A stretch of DNA of 64,000 bases from Cryptomeria japonica (GCF_030272615.1 NC_081405.1:611693065-611757064); one strand, 5' to 3'. Positions 1-11,280 are shown, counted from the stretch's first letter. Made by a program: numbers and translations. The notes: generated by a model not told the origin, from the sequence alone.

Positions 1-1286
1 CGTGGAGTGCTTATTGATCCTTCGTGCATGGTTAATATCATTACTAAAGAATTCCTTTTTACTTTGCAACTGAATCAAGTGATTTATGACAAAATAGATG
101 TGACTGTGAAATTATTTGATGCATTTTCTTCTCCTGCAATTGGTTCTATTACATTACCTATTGAGGTCCAAAACAAATCCTTGATGTGAACTTTGCTATT
201 ATTCCATCGTCTGAACAATTTCGTGTGAAGCGAGGCTATCCTTGGCTATCTTCCATGAAAGCTATTGCTTCTCCTATTCATAAATGTTTGAAATTTCCCC
301 ATAATGGTGAAGTTGTTACTATCAATCATAGTCTCTTTAAATGAGTCGAAAGAACTTTTAGCGTTCCTATTGATTATTTTTGGCCTAAACAATTCCAATC
401 TCTTCCTCCGCGAAGTGATCATCTTTTCAAATCTTATCAAAAGTGGAAAACAGATATGATCCTATCTCTAAGTGAACCTAGAACACCCAAACTTTATATT
501 CCTATCGTTCTTGAGAAGGAAGTTCTTCCTTTGAAAGATAGAACTAATGTCTTTCCTCAAGAAGATTCCCAACCCATTCCTATGGATGTGACTATGTCTG
601 TGTCTAATAAAATTTCTAAAAGTAGACCTATACCTCCTCATCATATTCCTCCTTTATATGGAGCAATTCCTCCTCCTTCCTCTTATGGAGAGAAGAGACC
701 TTCCTCTTCTCCTATTATCCAGCCTAAGAGACCACAACCTAAACACCCAAGTGATAAGGATGAGAATATTCCTCCTCCTCAATCTTCTCCACTTCCTACT
801 AATACTAGACGAAATCGTTCTGCGCGTGAACGCCGACGAAAGCGTCGTCTTAGAGCTTAGGCAGCTGCTTCTCAAACTTTGCAATCTCCAAAAACACCTT
901 CAACAAGCATTATTCCACTTTCTCCAAAATATCCTCAACATAAGATGCATGATGATCTTGATCTTGTGCGAGTTAAAGATCCTATTTTTATAAATCTTGA
1001 TGATGATATAGATGAAAATGTTATCCATGATGAAAATGTTACTTCTCTTGTTTCTGATAGTGAATATGAATATGTTGATGTTGACAATCATTTATCTAAC
1101 GAATTTTCTAAAGCACTTATCCTAGCTCCTAGACAAGAACAACGTGGCTTGGAACATGAACATAGCCCTTGTTTGGATCTTGTGATAGCTCCATCTGCTG
1201 TGTTGAATGTTCCTCCTCTAGCGTGTTCCCTACCTTCTCGAAACATTGATCAGCAAGATTGGGGGGTAGATGACATGCTAGACTAG
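1..1286 (+). pseudogene. Degenerate gag/aspartic-protease-like polyprotein, C-terminal part
   Basis: The first part (7-189, frame 1) resembles a plant gypsy retropepsin around its active site, reading LIDPSCMVNII where the family has D-x-G-S followed by N-I-I. The Asp is kept; the Gly is not. After a frameshift near 165-190 the frame continues with GYPWLSSMKAI and LKFPHNGEVVTI, the flap-side and C-terminal motifs of this protease family. In-frame stops lie at 342-344 and 858-860. The rest is rich in Pro, Ser and Lys/Arg (a basic RERRRKRRLR stretch ends near 858), then acidic, ending with a stop at 1284-1286. The Pro-rich tail has no function I recognise. It would have been the last protein of the element, since noncoding DNA and the LTR follow. 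Confidence 0.65.
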
Positions 1287-2018
1287 TTTCATTAGCATAG
1301 CAGACTCTCTCCTCCTCTCTTTTGTTACTTCTTCTATGTGTTATTCTCATTCGTCTATTTGTTGTCCTTAGTGTTGTCTACTTGAGGATGATGCAAAGCA
1401 TTGAGATCTCTTTTGGTCTCTCAAAAGACACATGTGTTCCCTTCTTCTAGGTGACCTTCCTTGATTGGGGAAAAAAGAACAATTATGCATACATACATAT
1501 GATCTACATGAATTATCATATAGCATACTGACCCCGAGGAAAGCGAAGTCGCCTCATGATTCGTGTTTTGTGTCTATTATCCTTGGGTTTATCTCACACT
1601 TGGGGGCTAAATCTTTGTGATAACTTGCTCCTTTCCCTTCTTATTTCTTATGTGTATCACTACCTTAAAGCAATCACCCCCGTTGAGGCATGTGCAATTG
1701 CTTTAACATAGGGGGGCATACACCCCGTCTATCCCTTCAGGATACTTGAAAATTTCTTGGCGAACTTAGCTTTGCCTTGAAAATTTTTGGTATTTCTCTT
1801 GCATGACTCATAATGAGGGAACCTTACTACTGATAGTCATGGTTCTCCCTCGTGATCTTCCCTTTTACTATGTCAATCGAATTCGTAAGATCCTTAGTCC
1901 ACTGGGGGCTTGGTGTGTCTTGCCTCCTTGACATGGTGAAAGTCTTTCAATGTTGTTTCCTTGTACTTTACCGGAAGTATGAGCGTATGCTTATACTCCT
2001 GCTAAAGTGGGGGCTAAA
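1287..2018 (+). other. Element 1 3' noncoding region and polypurine tract
   Basis: There is no ORF of note. The stretch ends in the purine-rich tract at about 2004-2018 (aaagtgggggctaaa), directly before the LTR's TG, as expected for the plus-strand primer. Similar G-runs followed by 'gct' or 'gca' occur upstream near 1606-1614, 1710-1717 and 1903-1910. Confidence 0.6.
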
Positions 2019-2190
2019 TGTAGCATCCTAAAATTGCGACACTTGCAATTTCGACCGCATTTGGGTCTTCATGATGGTGACGCAACACTGAACCTGAATG
2101 GAGACCCCGAAACTTGTTTATGACATCAAAAACTGCATTTTTCAATACCCTGGCCTAATTCCTCCTTGCACCCTACTATCCCTGGAGGTG

Positions 2191-2283
2191 GGACCATGGC
2201 ACCCAGTGCCCTAGTCCTTTAGGACCATGGCGCCCAGTGCCCTAGTCCCCCAGGACCATGGCACCCAGCGCCCTGGTCCCTGG
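2191..2283 (+). repeat. 31-bp tandem repeat, three copies, in LTR U3
   Basis: Units starting ggaccatggc at 2191, 2222 and 2253 repeat with a 31-bp period and few mismatches (core: ccatggcacccagtgccct). They lie about 120-210 bp upstream of the TATA motif, where LTR enhancer repeats are often found. A regulatory role is inference. Confidence 0.85.
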
Positions 2284-2402
2284 CCCTATTTTTGGGCCCG
2301 GTCTCTTTTGGGTCTCGGGTCTTTAAGTTTGCAAATTGGAAAATAATCTTCTTAGGTCGGCCTAAGGTCGGAAAAATTAGTCTTTTAACCCTAATTGACA
2401 AT

Positions 2403-2409
2403 TATATAA
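2403..2409 (+). promoter_or_regulatory. TATA motif of element 1 LTR
   Basis: tatataa lies in the middle third of the LTR and is followed by a C/T-rich stretch. This is the usual setting for the LTR RNA polymerase II promoter. Confidence 0.55.
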
Positions 2410-2457
2410 ACTACATTTCCTCTCCCATTTTGGTAGATGGAAAAAAGGCGGAAGCGA

Positions 2458-2510
2458 CATTCAAACATTCAAGCATTCAAGCATTCAAGCATTCAAGCAT
2501 TCAAGCATTC
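2458..2510 (+). repeat. 8-bp tandem repeat (cattcaag)n
   Basis: One imperfect and five perfect copies of cattcaag, then a partial copy, lie 50-100 bp downstream of the TATA motif. The repeat would be in the transcribed R/U5 leader. It is a simple microsatellite-like expansion. Confidence 0.9.
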
Positions 2511-3286
2511 CTTCAAGCAATTGAGCATTCTAAGTTTCCATTCAAGGCTAAGTGTTGCATTCAAGACAAGGATTCAACCATTGAAGAGGAGATCACATAC
2601 AACATACAACATACAACAACATTTACACCTTCGCATGTAAGAATACAAACATTCTTACAACAAGGTATTGGTACTTTATTACATTACAATCATTTACATT
2701 TACAACATTTCTCATTTCTTGGTTAATTCCAAAACTGGGGTTTGACCTAAGGGAAAACCCCTAATCCCTAACCCCCCAATCGTCCTCTCTTTTCTGTGTG
2801 TAGGTTGCAGGTACGCGGCTGTAATTGAAGATCTGGAATCCTTATGCAGAGACGAACAGATCCCCCTTCGTTTCGTGGATTTTTCGGAGGACCGTGTGCA
2901 CGCCGGGCGCCATCGTCCCGTCAACTTTCGCTCAAATTTGTAGGACAGTGTCATCTCGACATTTTACTACTAATTCCAGGTCCGCAACTTCATCTCATAT
3001 CCCTATCTCTGTTTATAAGTGAATCTTTCTTACTTTACATGCATTCCTAGTTCAATCTTTCTATCTACATTCTTTACAAAAGAGGGTTGCCTTGCTGTCT
3101 TAACCCTTGAAACTCATTTAGAATCCAATCTTGCATTGTGTGGGTTTGGATCTTGTGGGTTTCAACCCCTCTTTTGAATGTAAAGTCTCTCTTAAGTGAA
3201 AACCGTCAACCCTAGTGACCCCCTTTCTCTCTCCTTGGAGTGGTATGGGGAACACTTAGGGTTCGATTGTGATTTTCCGCTTTACA

Positions 3287-5281
3287 GTATCTACTCAGTA
3301 AAGCAACACTAACTGACCATTTGGCAAAGTAGGTTATGCTCCTAAGTGAATTTGATACAGAATATGTGGAACACAAAGCCATCAACGGACAATTCATTGC
3401 AAATTAGCTAGCTGAAGCACCACTCACAGGCAACCATCCTCTCATTTTCAATTTTCTAGAAGAGGAGATTTTCACAGTTATGCCAACACCACCATGGAAG
3501 ATATATTTTGATGGGTCTTACACTAGACATGGTTTGGGAGAAGGAATTATTTTTATCACTCCTCAAGGTGATAGCATACCCAAATCATATAGGTTCATAT
3601 TTCCATGCACAGAAAATGTAGTAGAGTATGAGGCTTTGATCATACGACTCCGCATGTCCATCCAATGGAATTTGAAAGAACTACAAGTATATGGTGATTT
3701 CCAGTTAGTCATATGACAAGTCAATGATGACTACCAAACTAAGGATGATAAGATCATGCCTTACAAGAAAATGGTTGATAAATTCAAGGAATTATTCACA
3801 ACTATCACTTTTGAGCAGATTCCTCGAGACCAGAATAGAGCTACAGATGCAATGGCTACCATAGCCTCTGTCCTTGATCTCCCACATAACTCCACATGCT
3901 ATAAGTTCCTAGTAGAAAAAATTTGGATCCCCGCTTATGATATCCCAAAATCCAAGATGGTTTGTCAACTCATCGGTCCTAATTCCCCATAGTATGGTGA
4001 ATTTTATTCCTTACATGATCAAATCCTCCCCCCTAACCAATCAAACAACCAACAAAAAACCTTCATATGCCAATCCTCTCAATACACCATCATTGTTGAA
4101 ACCCTATATCGATGAGGTCTCGATGGTACTCTCCTCTGATGTCTAGAGCAAGGTGAGGTGACCACAACTTTAGAAGAAGTACATGAAGGCATCTGTGGAG
4201 CTCATTCAAATGGCCCTTCATTGGCTAAAAAGATCATGCGGGTAGGATACTATTGGCCCTCTATGGAAAAAGACTCCTACTACTTTGTCAAAAAGTGCAA
4301 GAAGTGCCAAGTTCACGAAGATTTGATACATACCCCAACACAAGAATTGCAACCTATCTCAACACCATGGCCCTTTTGTCAGTGGGGACTTGACCTTGTG
4401 GGTAAAATCCATCCATCTTCATCCAATGGTCATAAATTTATCATTACCGCCACAGAGTACTTAACCAAGTGGATCGAAGCCATTCCACTCACCCAAGTCA
4501 CCGACAAGCAGATTGCATCATTCATCCCGAATTACATCATTTGTCGGTATGGTGTACCCATGTCTATCATCATAGATAAGGGCTCCCTTTCAAAAATCAA
4601 GATGTCCGTGAACTCTGTGAGAAGTTTCATATCCAACACCATTTTTCCACCCCATATTACCCACAAGGAAATGGTCAAGAAGAAGCATCAAATAAAAATA
4701 TATTGAGGATCCTCAAAAAGGCAGTCAATGATGCTGGCCGTGATTGGCACATTTGTTTGAATCCGACACTATGGGTATATAGAACTAGCATTCAAACCCC
4801 TACAGGTGTAACCCCCTACTCACTTATTTATGTAGCAGAATCCATCTTGCCTATTGAGGTTGAATTACCATCTCTACAGGTCTCCCTACACAATCTAATA
4901 AATGATGAAGAATACCGAGTCTCATGTCTTCAAGACTTGGAACTGCTTGATGAAAATTGACAAGCTGCCTAGAATCACCTAAAAGCCTATCAACAACGCA
5001 TGACCAGAAGCTACAATCATAGGGTCAAACCTCACACATTTGAGATAGGAGATCTTGTTCTCAGAGAGAATCCTCACAATCAACCAAATCGAGAACACCG
5101 AGGCAAATTTGAATCGAATTGGCTGGGTCCATATGTCATTACTGTCATCTTTGGGTCTGGGGCATATCAGTTAGTAGCTTCAGAAGGAGAACTCCTGGCA
5201 GATCCGATCACAACATGCATCTTAAAAAGTTCCACACATAAGTTGTGTAGAGCATCAGGCTCGTCAAAACTCAAAAACTAG
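3287..5281 (+). pseudogene. pol: Tat-like gypsy pol, 3' part (RNase H, second RNase H, integrase), copy A
   Basis: Reading starts inside the first RNase H (HKAINGQ at about 3372). The second, archaeal-type RNase H runs about 3480-3880 with all four acidic positions in view: YFDGS, VEYEAL, YGDF and ATDAMA. The integrase follows: an H2C2 zinc finger (HEGICGAH...CKKCQ, 4185-4310), a core beginning GLDLVGK, and a C-terminal GPY motif (WLGPYVI, about 5120). Stops lie at 3714-3716, 3981-3992, 4137-4139 and near 4960-4980. A 1-base loss in a C run near 4585 shifts the frame inside the core just after its second Asp. Everything upstream in pol is cut off by element 1. The copy cannot be active. Confidence 0.85.
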
Positions 5282-7467
5282 CAAAAACATTAAAAACAAT
5301 GAACAAATCAAGAAAATAGTAAAGAATAAAAAAAAATCATTCACCCAAATGATGAAAACCACTCTAGTGGCACCTTGGGTAAGTACGATGGTGAAAATAT
5401 GGTAAATAGGCGCCATTCGTAAAGGCTACAACTCCATTGTCTCTCAGACTTGTTGTGATCACATCCCTTGCATCCATTCATCCATCATTTATACCATGGA
5501 TTATTATTGATATGCTATCAGGGTTATTAATTCATGTGTCCCACGTCACGCTTTCATACCAACATCTAACTAGGGGCAATGTTCTTAAACCTACTGATGG
5601 GAGTGGATTCTCCATGCTTGTGATTCGTTGAGTTGTTCATTCAAAAACAACCTGAAATAATACCAAAAACATTCATAAAATCTCAGAAAATACCAAAAAT
5701 AATTGAAAAATGTCATGAAGAAAATATTAAAACATTCACAAAATTTAAAAAAACCAAAAACATGACAAAAACATCAAAATCAATCAAAAACATTGCAAAA
5801 CAAATTATTCCTTGTACATACACATCTTAACAGATGCAAAACCAACATTTTAAAACTCCTTAAATGATGACCACCTATCAAATCAACCAACAAATCACAC
5901 ATCTATGCACAACCGGCTTCACAAGGATGCATCCTTCCCTACAAACAAGACATGGTTTGATTTTTCTTTGACAAGAAAATTCTGTTTGGCTAATAAGCAC
6001 TTGGTCAAATTTTTTGCCTTTATATCAAGTTCCTATGCTACTCTAGGATATCCACAAGTGATTAGAGTAGCTGGGATGGTTCCTCATATCTTTTTCTTTG
6101 TTTGCTATCTGTGGATCGTTCCAATGAAGTTCTGGGGCATGTACTAGTGATGTCTACATGGGAAGTTCTCTACGCTACGGGATCCTATGAAAAAAACACA
6201 CAGCCATGGATCACTATGGCTTACTAAATACAACATATACCTCAACCATTTGTATATGAACAAGAATGGAGGGGAACTTTCCTATGTTTTCTTACAAATG
6301 CTCAACCTTGGTTTCTGATACCTCAGCCAAGATCGGTACTACCATGCTCAGTGATGAAAATTAAGCACTATGACTAAGCCATGAATCTCCAGTTTCATCT
6401 CATCTGTTTATATTGCATATCACTCATACATCTATTCATTCATACATTGTAAATATTTTGTATGCATGCATATGCAAGGAATAGGGTTGCTATGAGAAAG
6501 ATACATGTGAAGAACTATCCCTAAAATCATGACTAAGTAAAATGATACACACCCCATTCATGTCAAACAGATAACTCTATTTTGATCCTCTTCCACAAGA
6601 ATGAGTCCTAGGTCCTCCATACCTTCTATCTAAAATTGACTTCCCCACCTCACCCTCCCCATCTCGATCATCAACATCACATACCCTACATCGTGTCCCA
6701 TCAAACCAATCAAGCCACGTTCATCACTATCCATCTCTAAAAGGAGGGGCTATGTAACCTATGTTACCTAGGTCATCCTATAAGAAAAGAAAGATACTCT
6801 ATCTACATAGGTACATCGACTCACGTACACCTAGACTACAACATGCATTTATATCAATTGCCTAGTCTCAATAGGTACGCTAAGTCTAGCAAACGCCACA
6901 AACAACCTACAACACAAACACTATCAATTGATCAACCAATCAAACACAATTAAAATAAACAATTACATCAACTGTCTAAGTCTCCACGAGTATTTTGCTT
7001 CAGATACCTTGACTTAATTGGGCAATTACATCAATTGTCTAAGTCTCATCAGGTCAATTTGACTCACTTAATCAGACTTTATCCCATCCAAGCAAACAAC
7101 TGGCATCAACTCTCACGCTTTGAATAAACTAGGGCAATTCAATCAATTGCACCAGTCTATCCAACCAATTTTGATCAATTGTACAACATCAATCAAAAGC
7201 ACAAACACTACATTTGTGTCGTATCTCTTGCATGACCTAAGGGTACTCACCGACTTACCCTTCTCCTCCTTCATTCCCAAATCCTCCATTCTATCCATGC
7301 CTAACTTTTTAAAAAATTTTGAGATCGCCCAAATTTTTTAAATTTTGTCCCATCTCTCGAGGGGGCATACCTAACCACCAACTTGGTGCATGCTAGGGCA
7401 CGTACTATGCTTGATTATTTTTCTTTGAAACACTGTAATAAATCACACTATCTCAAAGAGGGGCAAA
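5282..7467 (+). other. 3' noncoding internal region of Tat copy A, with polypurine tract
   Basis: This is a long untranslated stretch between pol and the LTR. It contains an A-rich, loosely repetitive segment (about 5640-5810), a block at 6037-6140 that is conserved in copy B and in element E3, and a segment with ctcgagggggcata near 7357. It ends in the polypurine tract at 7455-7467 (aaagaggggcaaa) directly before the LTR. A short ORF at 5905-6147 spans the conserved block but has no match I recognise. Confidence 0.7.
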
Positions 7468-8414
7468 TGTAGACACCCAAATTTGTCTACTTAATTAAAT
7501 GAATACTTAGTATTTATTTGATTATTTAACCATCGATCAATAATTAATTAAATTAATATTTAATTAATTCATCTTAACCCTCTTCTCCTATTAATTAAAT
7601 AAATTATTCAATTTATTTAATTTAATTCAGTAAACCATGTTCTCACAATTAATTAAATAAATAAAACATATTTTTTTAATTAACCCCTCGCCACATTTAA
7701 ATAAATCATTTATTTAAAAACACAAATAAAATTCCCCTTTTTAAATAAATCAATATTTATTTAAAATTCCACCCACTTGCATTTTCCTACAAATGCAAGT
7801 TGCACACATAAATAGATTTTATTTCTAAATAAAATACTATTTTCTCTCACCCACCAAATCCACTTGCATATCTAACCCTTCTTCTAGACTCTTCTAACCC
7901 CTTCTAATTAGCCTAATCCCCCTCTCTAATCATTTGCACATCCCTTAAGAAAGATCACTTCTCAAAACAAATCAAAAGTCTGCAATAACCATTAAAGGAT
8001 TTGTGCCTCCAACAAGCTAACATCTAAAGTCTTCTAAAACCATTAAAGACTCTTACATGACCATAAATGTTTAACTCAAACTCAACCTTTGGTTAGAGAC
8101 TTTCTCTCCAACCCAACCATCCTTTAACTCATGGGTCTCTTCAAGCATTCATTGCTTTGACCATGGTTATCCCTTTTACTCTTGCACACGAGTTTATCCC
8201 CTGGATAATAGATTTATCCAATAACCCAACCCACATGAGGCTACCCTCATATCTCCTCAGGAATTAAATGCTCCTTCCCTCTCCTCTCAAGCTATCTCAT
8301 GTTGACACTTGTCATCATGGGATTGGGTTGAAAGCCATCACATGGATCCTAAACCCATCAATCTTGACCCTTCACAAGCTCACTCAATCTTAGCCATTCA
8401 ATCAACATTTTCCC

Positions 8415-8421
8415 TATAAAA
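8415..8421 (+). promoter_or_regulatory. TATA box of LTR2
   Basis: tataaaa within cctataaaagga is conserved in LTR3 at 32071-32077, at the same distance from the LTR end region. It is the likely core promoter of the element. Confidence 0.7.
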
Positions 8422-8657
8422 GGACCTCATTCCCCAAGAAAAAAATGGAATTAGAGAGCATTAGAGCATTGCTATTATAGTGGAATTTACATAGACATTA
8501 GGAGCTTTCTCATAGCAACCCTTTTACACTTGCATAGAATTTGTTTATCATCCACAACCATCTTGAATCTCCATATGGCATCTATGGATAGTGCTAAAAG
8601 CTGAGAGCTACACTCATTTGGGACTTGGAGAGGGGAGAAACAAGGAAGAAGCGTTGT

Positions 8658-8776
8658 TGATTTATTTAAATGTGGAGAGGGGTTAATTAAACAAATATGC
8701 TTTATTTATCTAATAAATTGTCAGAACATGTTTTAATGAATTAAATTAAATAAATTAAATAATTTATTTAATTAAT
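8658..8776 (+). repeat. Inverted copy of LTR segment 7590-7708 inside the same LTR
   Basis: This stretch is the reverse complement of the AT-rich segment near the LTR start. Where LTR2 and LTR3 differ in the source region, the inverted copy follows LTR3 (ctctcc not ctcgcc; ttctgaca not ttctcaca). It therefore came from another family copy rather than from this LTR's own current 5' end. Confidence 0.85.
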
Positions 8777-8875
8777 GGAATGGTTTTTAGTTCTTTGTTT
8801 TGGTTTTATGGTTGGAACTAACTTATTAACATTTGAGCTTTGTTTTTGCCTTGTCCTCATTTCCTCAACATCATT

Positions 8876-8892
8876 TGGTGAACCCGACGTGA
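8876..8892 (+). promoter_or_regulatory. Primer-binding site of Tat copy B
   Basis: tggtgaacccgacgtga starts five bases after LTR2 and begins with the TGG that pairs with a tRNA's CCA end. The same 17-mer occurs as its reverse complement in E3 at 59294-59310. I cannot name the tRNA with certainty. Confidence 0.75.
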
Positions 8893-8929
8893 GTTGATCC
8901 CGCAAAGGTCAAAGCAATAATGGAAATGC

Positions 8930-11280
8930 CACCTCCTAGGAACATCAGTCAATCAATTCGGTGGTTCATTGCACAATTGGCCGACAAATGTCATCCCTTG
9001 AGACATTTTCTTCACAAGAATGTTCATTTCAAATGGGAAGAGAATTGCCAACAAGAATTCCAGTAGCTAAAGGACTACCTAATGATGCCACCATCTCTAG
9101 ACAAGCCCTTATTATTATACATATCAGCTACAGCTATGGCCTTAGGCGTCTTACTCGCAGAACATAATGCATAAGGCAAAGAATGTGCAATATACTCCAT
9201 TTCTAGAACATTGGTAGGGTATGAACTCAATTATACCCCTATTGAACGATCTTGTCTAGCATTAATTTTGACAACCACCAAATTGAGGCACTACATGTTG
9301 ACACACAACATACAACTCATTGCCAAGATAGATCCACCCAAGTATCTACTTAATAAAGCAACACTAACCGACCATTTGGTAAAGTGGGTTATGCTCCTCA
9401 GTGAATTTGACATAGAATATGTGGAACACAAATCCATCAAAGGACAAGTCATTGCATATCAGCTAGCTGAAGCACCGTTCACAGGTGACCATCCTCTCAT
9501 TTCCAATTTTCTAGGTGAGGAGATTTTCACAGTTATGCCGACACCACCATGGAAGCTATATTTTGATGGGTCTTCCACTAGACATGGTTTAGGAGAAGGA
9601 ATTCTTTTTATCACTCCTCAAGGTGATAGCGTACCCTAATCATACAGGCTCACATTACCATGCACAAACAACATAGCAGAGTATGAGGCTTTGATCATAG
9701 GACTCTACATGGCCATCCAATGGAATTTGAAAGAACTACAAGTATATGGTGATTTCTAGTTAGTCATATGACAAGTCAATGATGACTACCAGACTAAGGA
9801 TGATAAGCTCATTCCTTACAAGAAAATGGTTGATAAATTCAAAGAATTATTCACAACTATCACTTTTGTGTAGATTCCTCAAGGCCAGAATAGAGCTGCA
9901 GATGCAATGGCTACAATAGCCTCTCTCCTTGATCGTCCACAAAAATCCACATGCTACGAGTTCTTAGTTGAACAACTTTGGATCCCCGCTTATGATATCT
10001 TAGAATCCGAGATGGTCTGTCAACTCATCGGTCCCGATTCCCCATGGTATGGTGAAATTTATGCCTATTTACATGATCAAATCCTTCCCCCTAACCAATC
10101 AAGCAACCAACAAAAAACCTTCATATGCCAATCCTCTTGATACACCATTGCTGAAACCCTATACTGACTAGGTCTTGATGGTACTCTCTTCTGATGCTTA
10201 GAGCAAGGTGAGGTGACAAAAAATTTAGAAGTATCTGAATGTATCTACAGAGCTCATTCAAATGGCCCTTCATTGGCTAAAAAGATCATGTAGGTAGGAT
10301 ACTATTGGCCATCTATGGAAAAAGACTCCTACTACTTTGTCAGAAAGTGAAAGAAGTGCCAAGTTCATGAAGATTTGATACATGCCCCAGTGCAAGAATT
10401 GCAACCTACCACAAAACCATGGCCCTTTTGTCAGTGGGGACTTGACCTTGTGGGTAAAATCCATCCATCTTCATCCAACAGTTATAAATTTATCATTACC
10501 ACCACAAAGTACTTCACCAAGTGGATCGAAGCCGTTCCACTCAAACAATTCACTTGCAAGTAGATCACCTCATTCATCCTCAATTTAATTATCTGCTTGT
10601 ATGGTGTACCCATGTCCATCATCATAGTACTAGGCTCCCTTTCAAAAATCAAGATGTCTGTGAACTCTGTGAGAAGTTTCATATCCAACACTATTTTTCC
10701 ACCCCATATTACCCACAAGACAATGGACAAGAAGAAGCATCAAATAAGAATATATTAAGGATCCTCAAAAAGACAATCAATGATGCTAGCCATGATTGGC
10801 ACATTCGTTTGAACTCGACACTATGGGCATATAGAACTAGCATTCGAACCCCTACAGGCACAACCCCCTACTCACTTGTTTATGGAGAAGAAGCCATCTT
10901 GCCTATTGAGGTTGAATTACCATCTCTATGGGTCTCCTTGCACAATCTAATAAATGATGAAGAATACCGAGTCTCACATCTTCAGGACTTGGAACTGCTT
11001 GATGAAAAATGACAAGCTGCCTACAATCACCTTTAAGCCTATCAACAGTGCATGAGAAAAAGCTACAATCATAGGGTCAAACCTTGCACATTTGAGGTAG
11101 GAGATGTTGTTCTTAGAGAAAATCCTCGCAATCAACAAAACAAAGAATATTTGGGCAAATTTGAATCCAATTGGCTGGGTCCATATGTCATCACTGTCAT
11201 CTTTGGGTCTGGGGCATAACAATTAGAAACTTTAGAATGAGAACCACTGGCAGATCCAATCAACAACATGCATCTAAATT
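8930..11280 (+). pseudogene. pol: Tat-like gypsy pol, copy B, with gag, protease and most of RT deleted
   Basis: About 40 bases after the primer-binding site the sequence reads MPPPRNISQ...RWFIAQLADKCHPL, the connection region at the end of RT. Gag, protease and the RT catalytic core are therefore missing. First RNase H (about 9090-9470), second RNase H (about 9540-9930), H2C2 finger (about 10240-10370), integrase core and C-terminal domain follow in the same order as copy A. The stops at 9769-9771 and 10192-10194 and the frameshift near 10636 match lesions in copy A at 3714-3716, 4137-4139 and about 4585. Other stops (for example 9637-9639 and in the finger) are private. It is long dead. Confidence 0.85.

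Larger units (their letters stand above)
1..3286 (+). mobile_element. Element 1: pol-less Ty3/gypsy-type LTR element (3' part only)
   Basis: The 5' half lies outside the window. What is visible is a protease-like/Pro-rich ORF, a 3' noncoding stretch, a polypurine tract and one LTR ending in CA at 3286. The next five bases (gtatc, 3287-3291) resume a Tat-like pol gene. The uninterrupted copy of that gene has the same bases in the same place (about 9340), so element 1 inserted into the Tat pol with a gtatc duplication. No reverse transcriptase or integrase lies between the protease-like region and the LTR, which points to a non-autonomous element of the gag-only type. The lineage call rests on the protease-like part alone. 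Confidence 0.8.
2019..3286 (+). repeat. 3' LTR of element 1
   Basis: The LTR is 1268 bp, begins TGTAGCATCC right after the polypurine tract and ends TTTACA at 3286, where Tat pol sequence resumes. It contains a 31-bp triplicate repeat, a TATA motif and an 8-bp tandem repeat just downstream of the TATA. The ends fit the TG...CA rule and the 5-bp duplication gtatc. The matching 5' LTR is outside the window. Confidence 0.85.
7468..8870 (+). repeat. LTR2 of the Tat complex (shared by copies A and B)
   Basis: The LTR is 1403 bp, starts TGTAGACACC and ends CCTCAACA. It aligns with LTR3 over most of its length. It differs by an inverted duplication at 8658-8776 that replaces about 105 bp present in LTR3 (after the matching ggagaggggagaaacaagg). 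The first 300 bp are AT-rich, with many attaatta/taaataaa words. Confidence 0.88.

Noticed and set aside
456-993. Overlapping + strand frames around 654-993 as separate genes
   Set aside because: They are other-frame readings of the Pro-rich ORF of element 1, with low-complexity Leu-rich translations.
2458-2510. Short direct repeats, considered as a CRISPR-like array
   Set aside because: The unit is 8 bp with no spacers and lies in a plant LTR; it is a microsatellite-like expansion.
5905-6147. 80-codon ORF as a small membrane protein gene
   Set aside because: The copy B version is broken and the conserved part is shared with a noncoding block of E3. I report the conservation instead of a gene.
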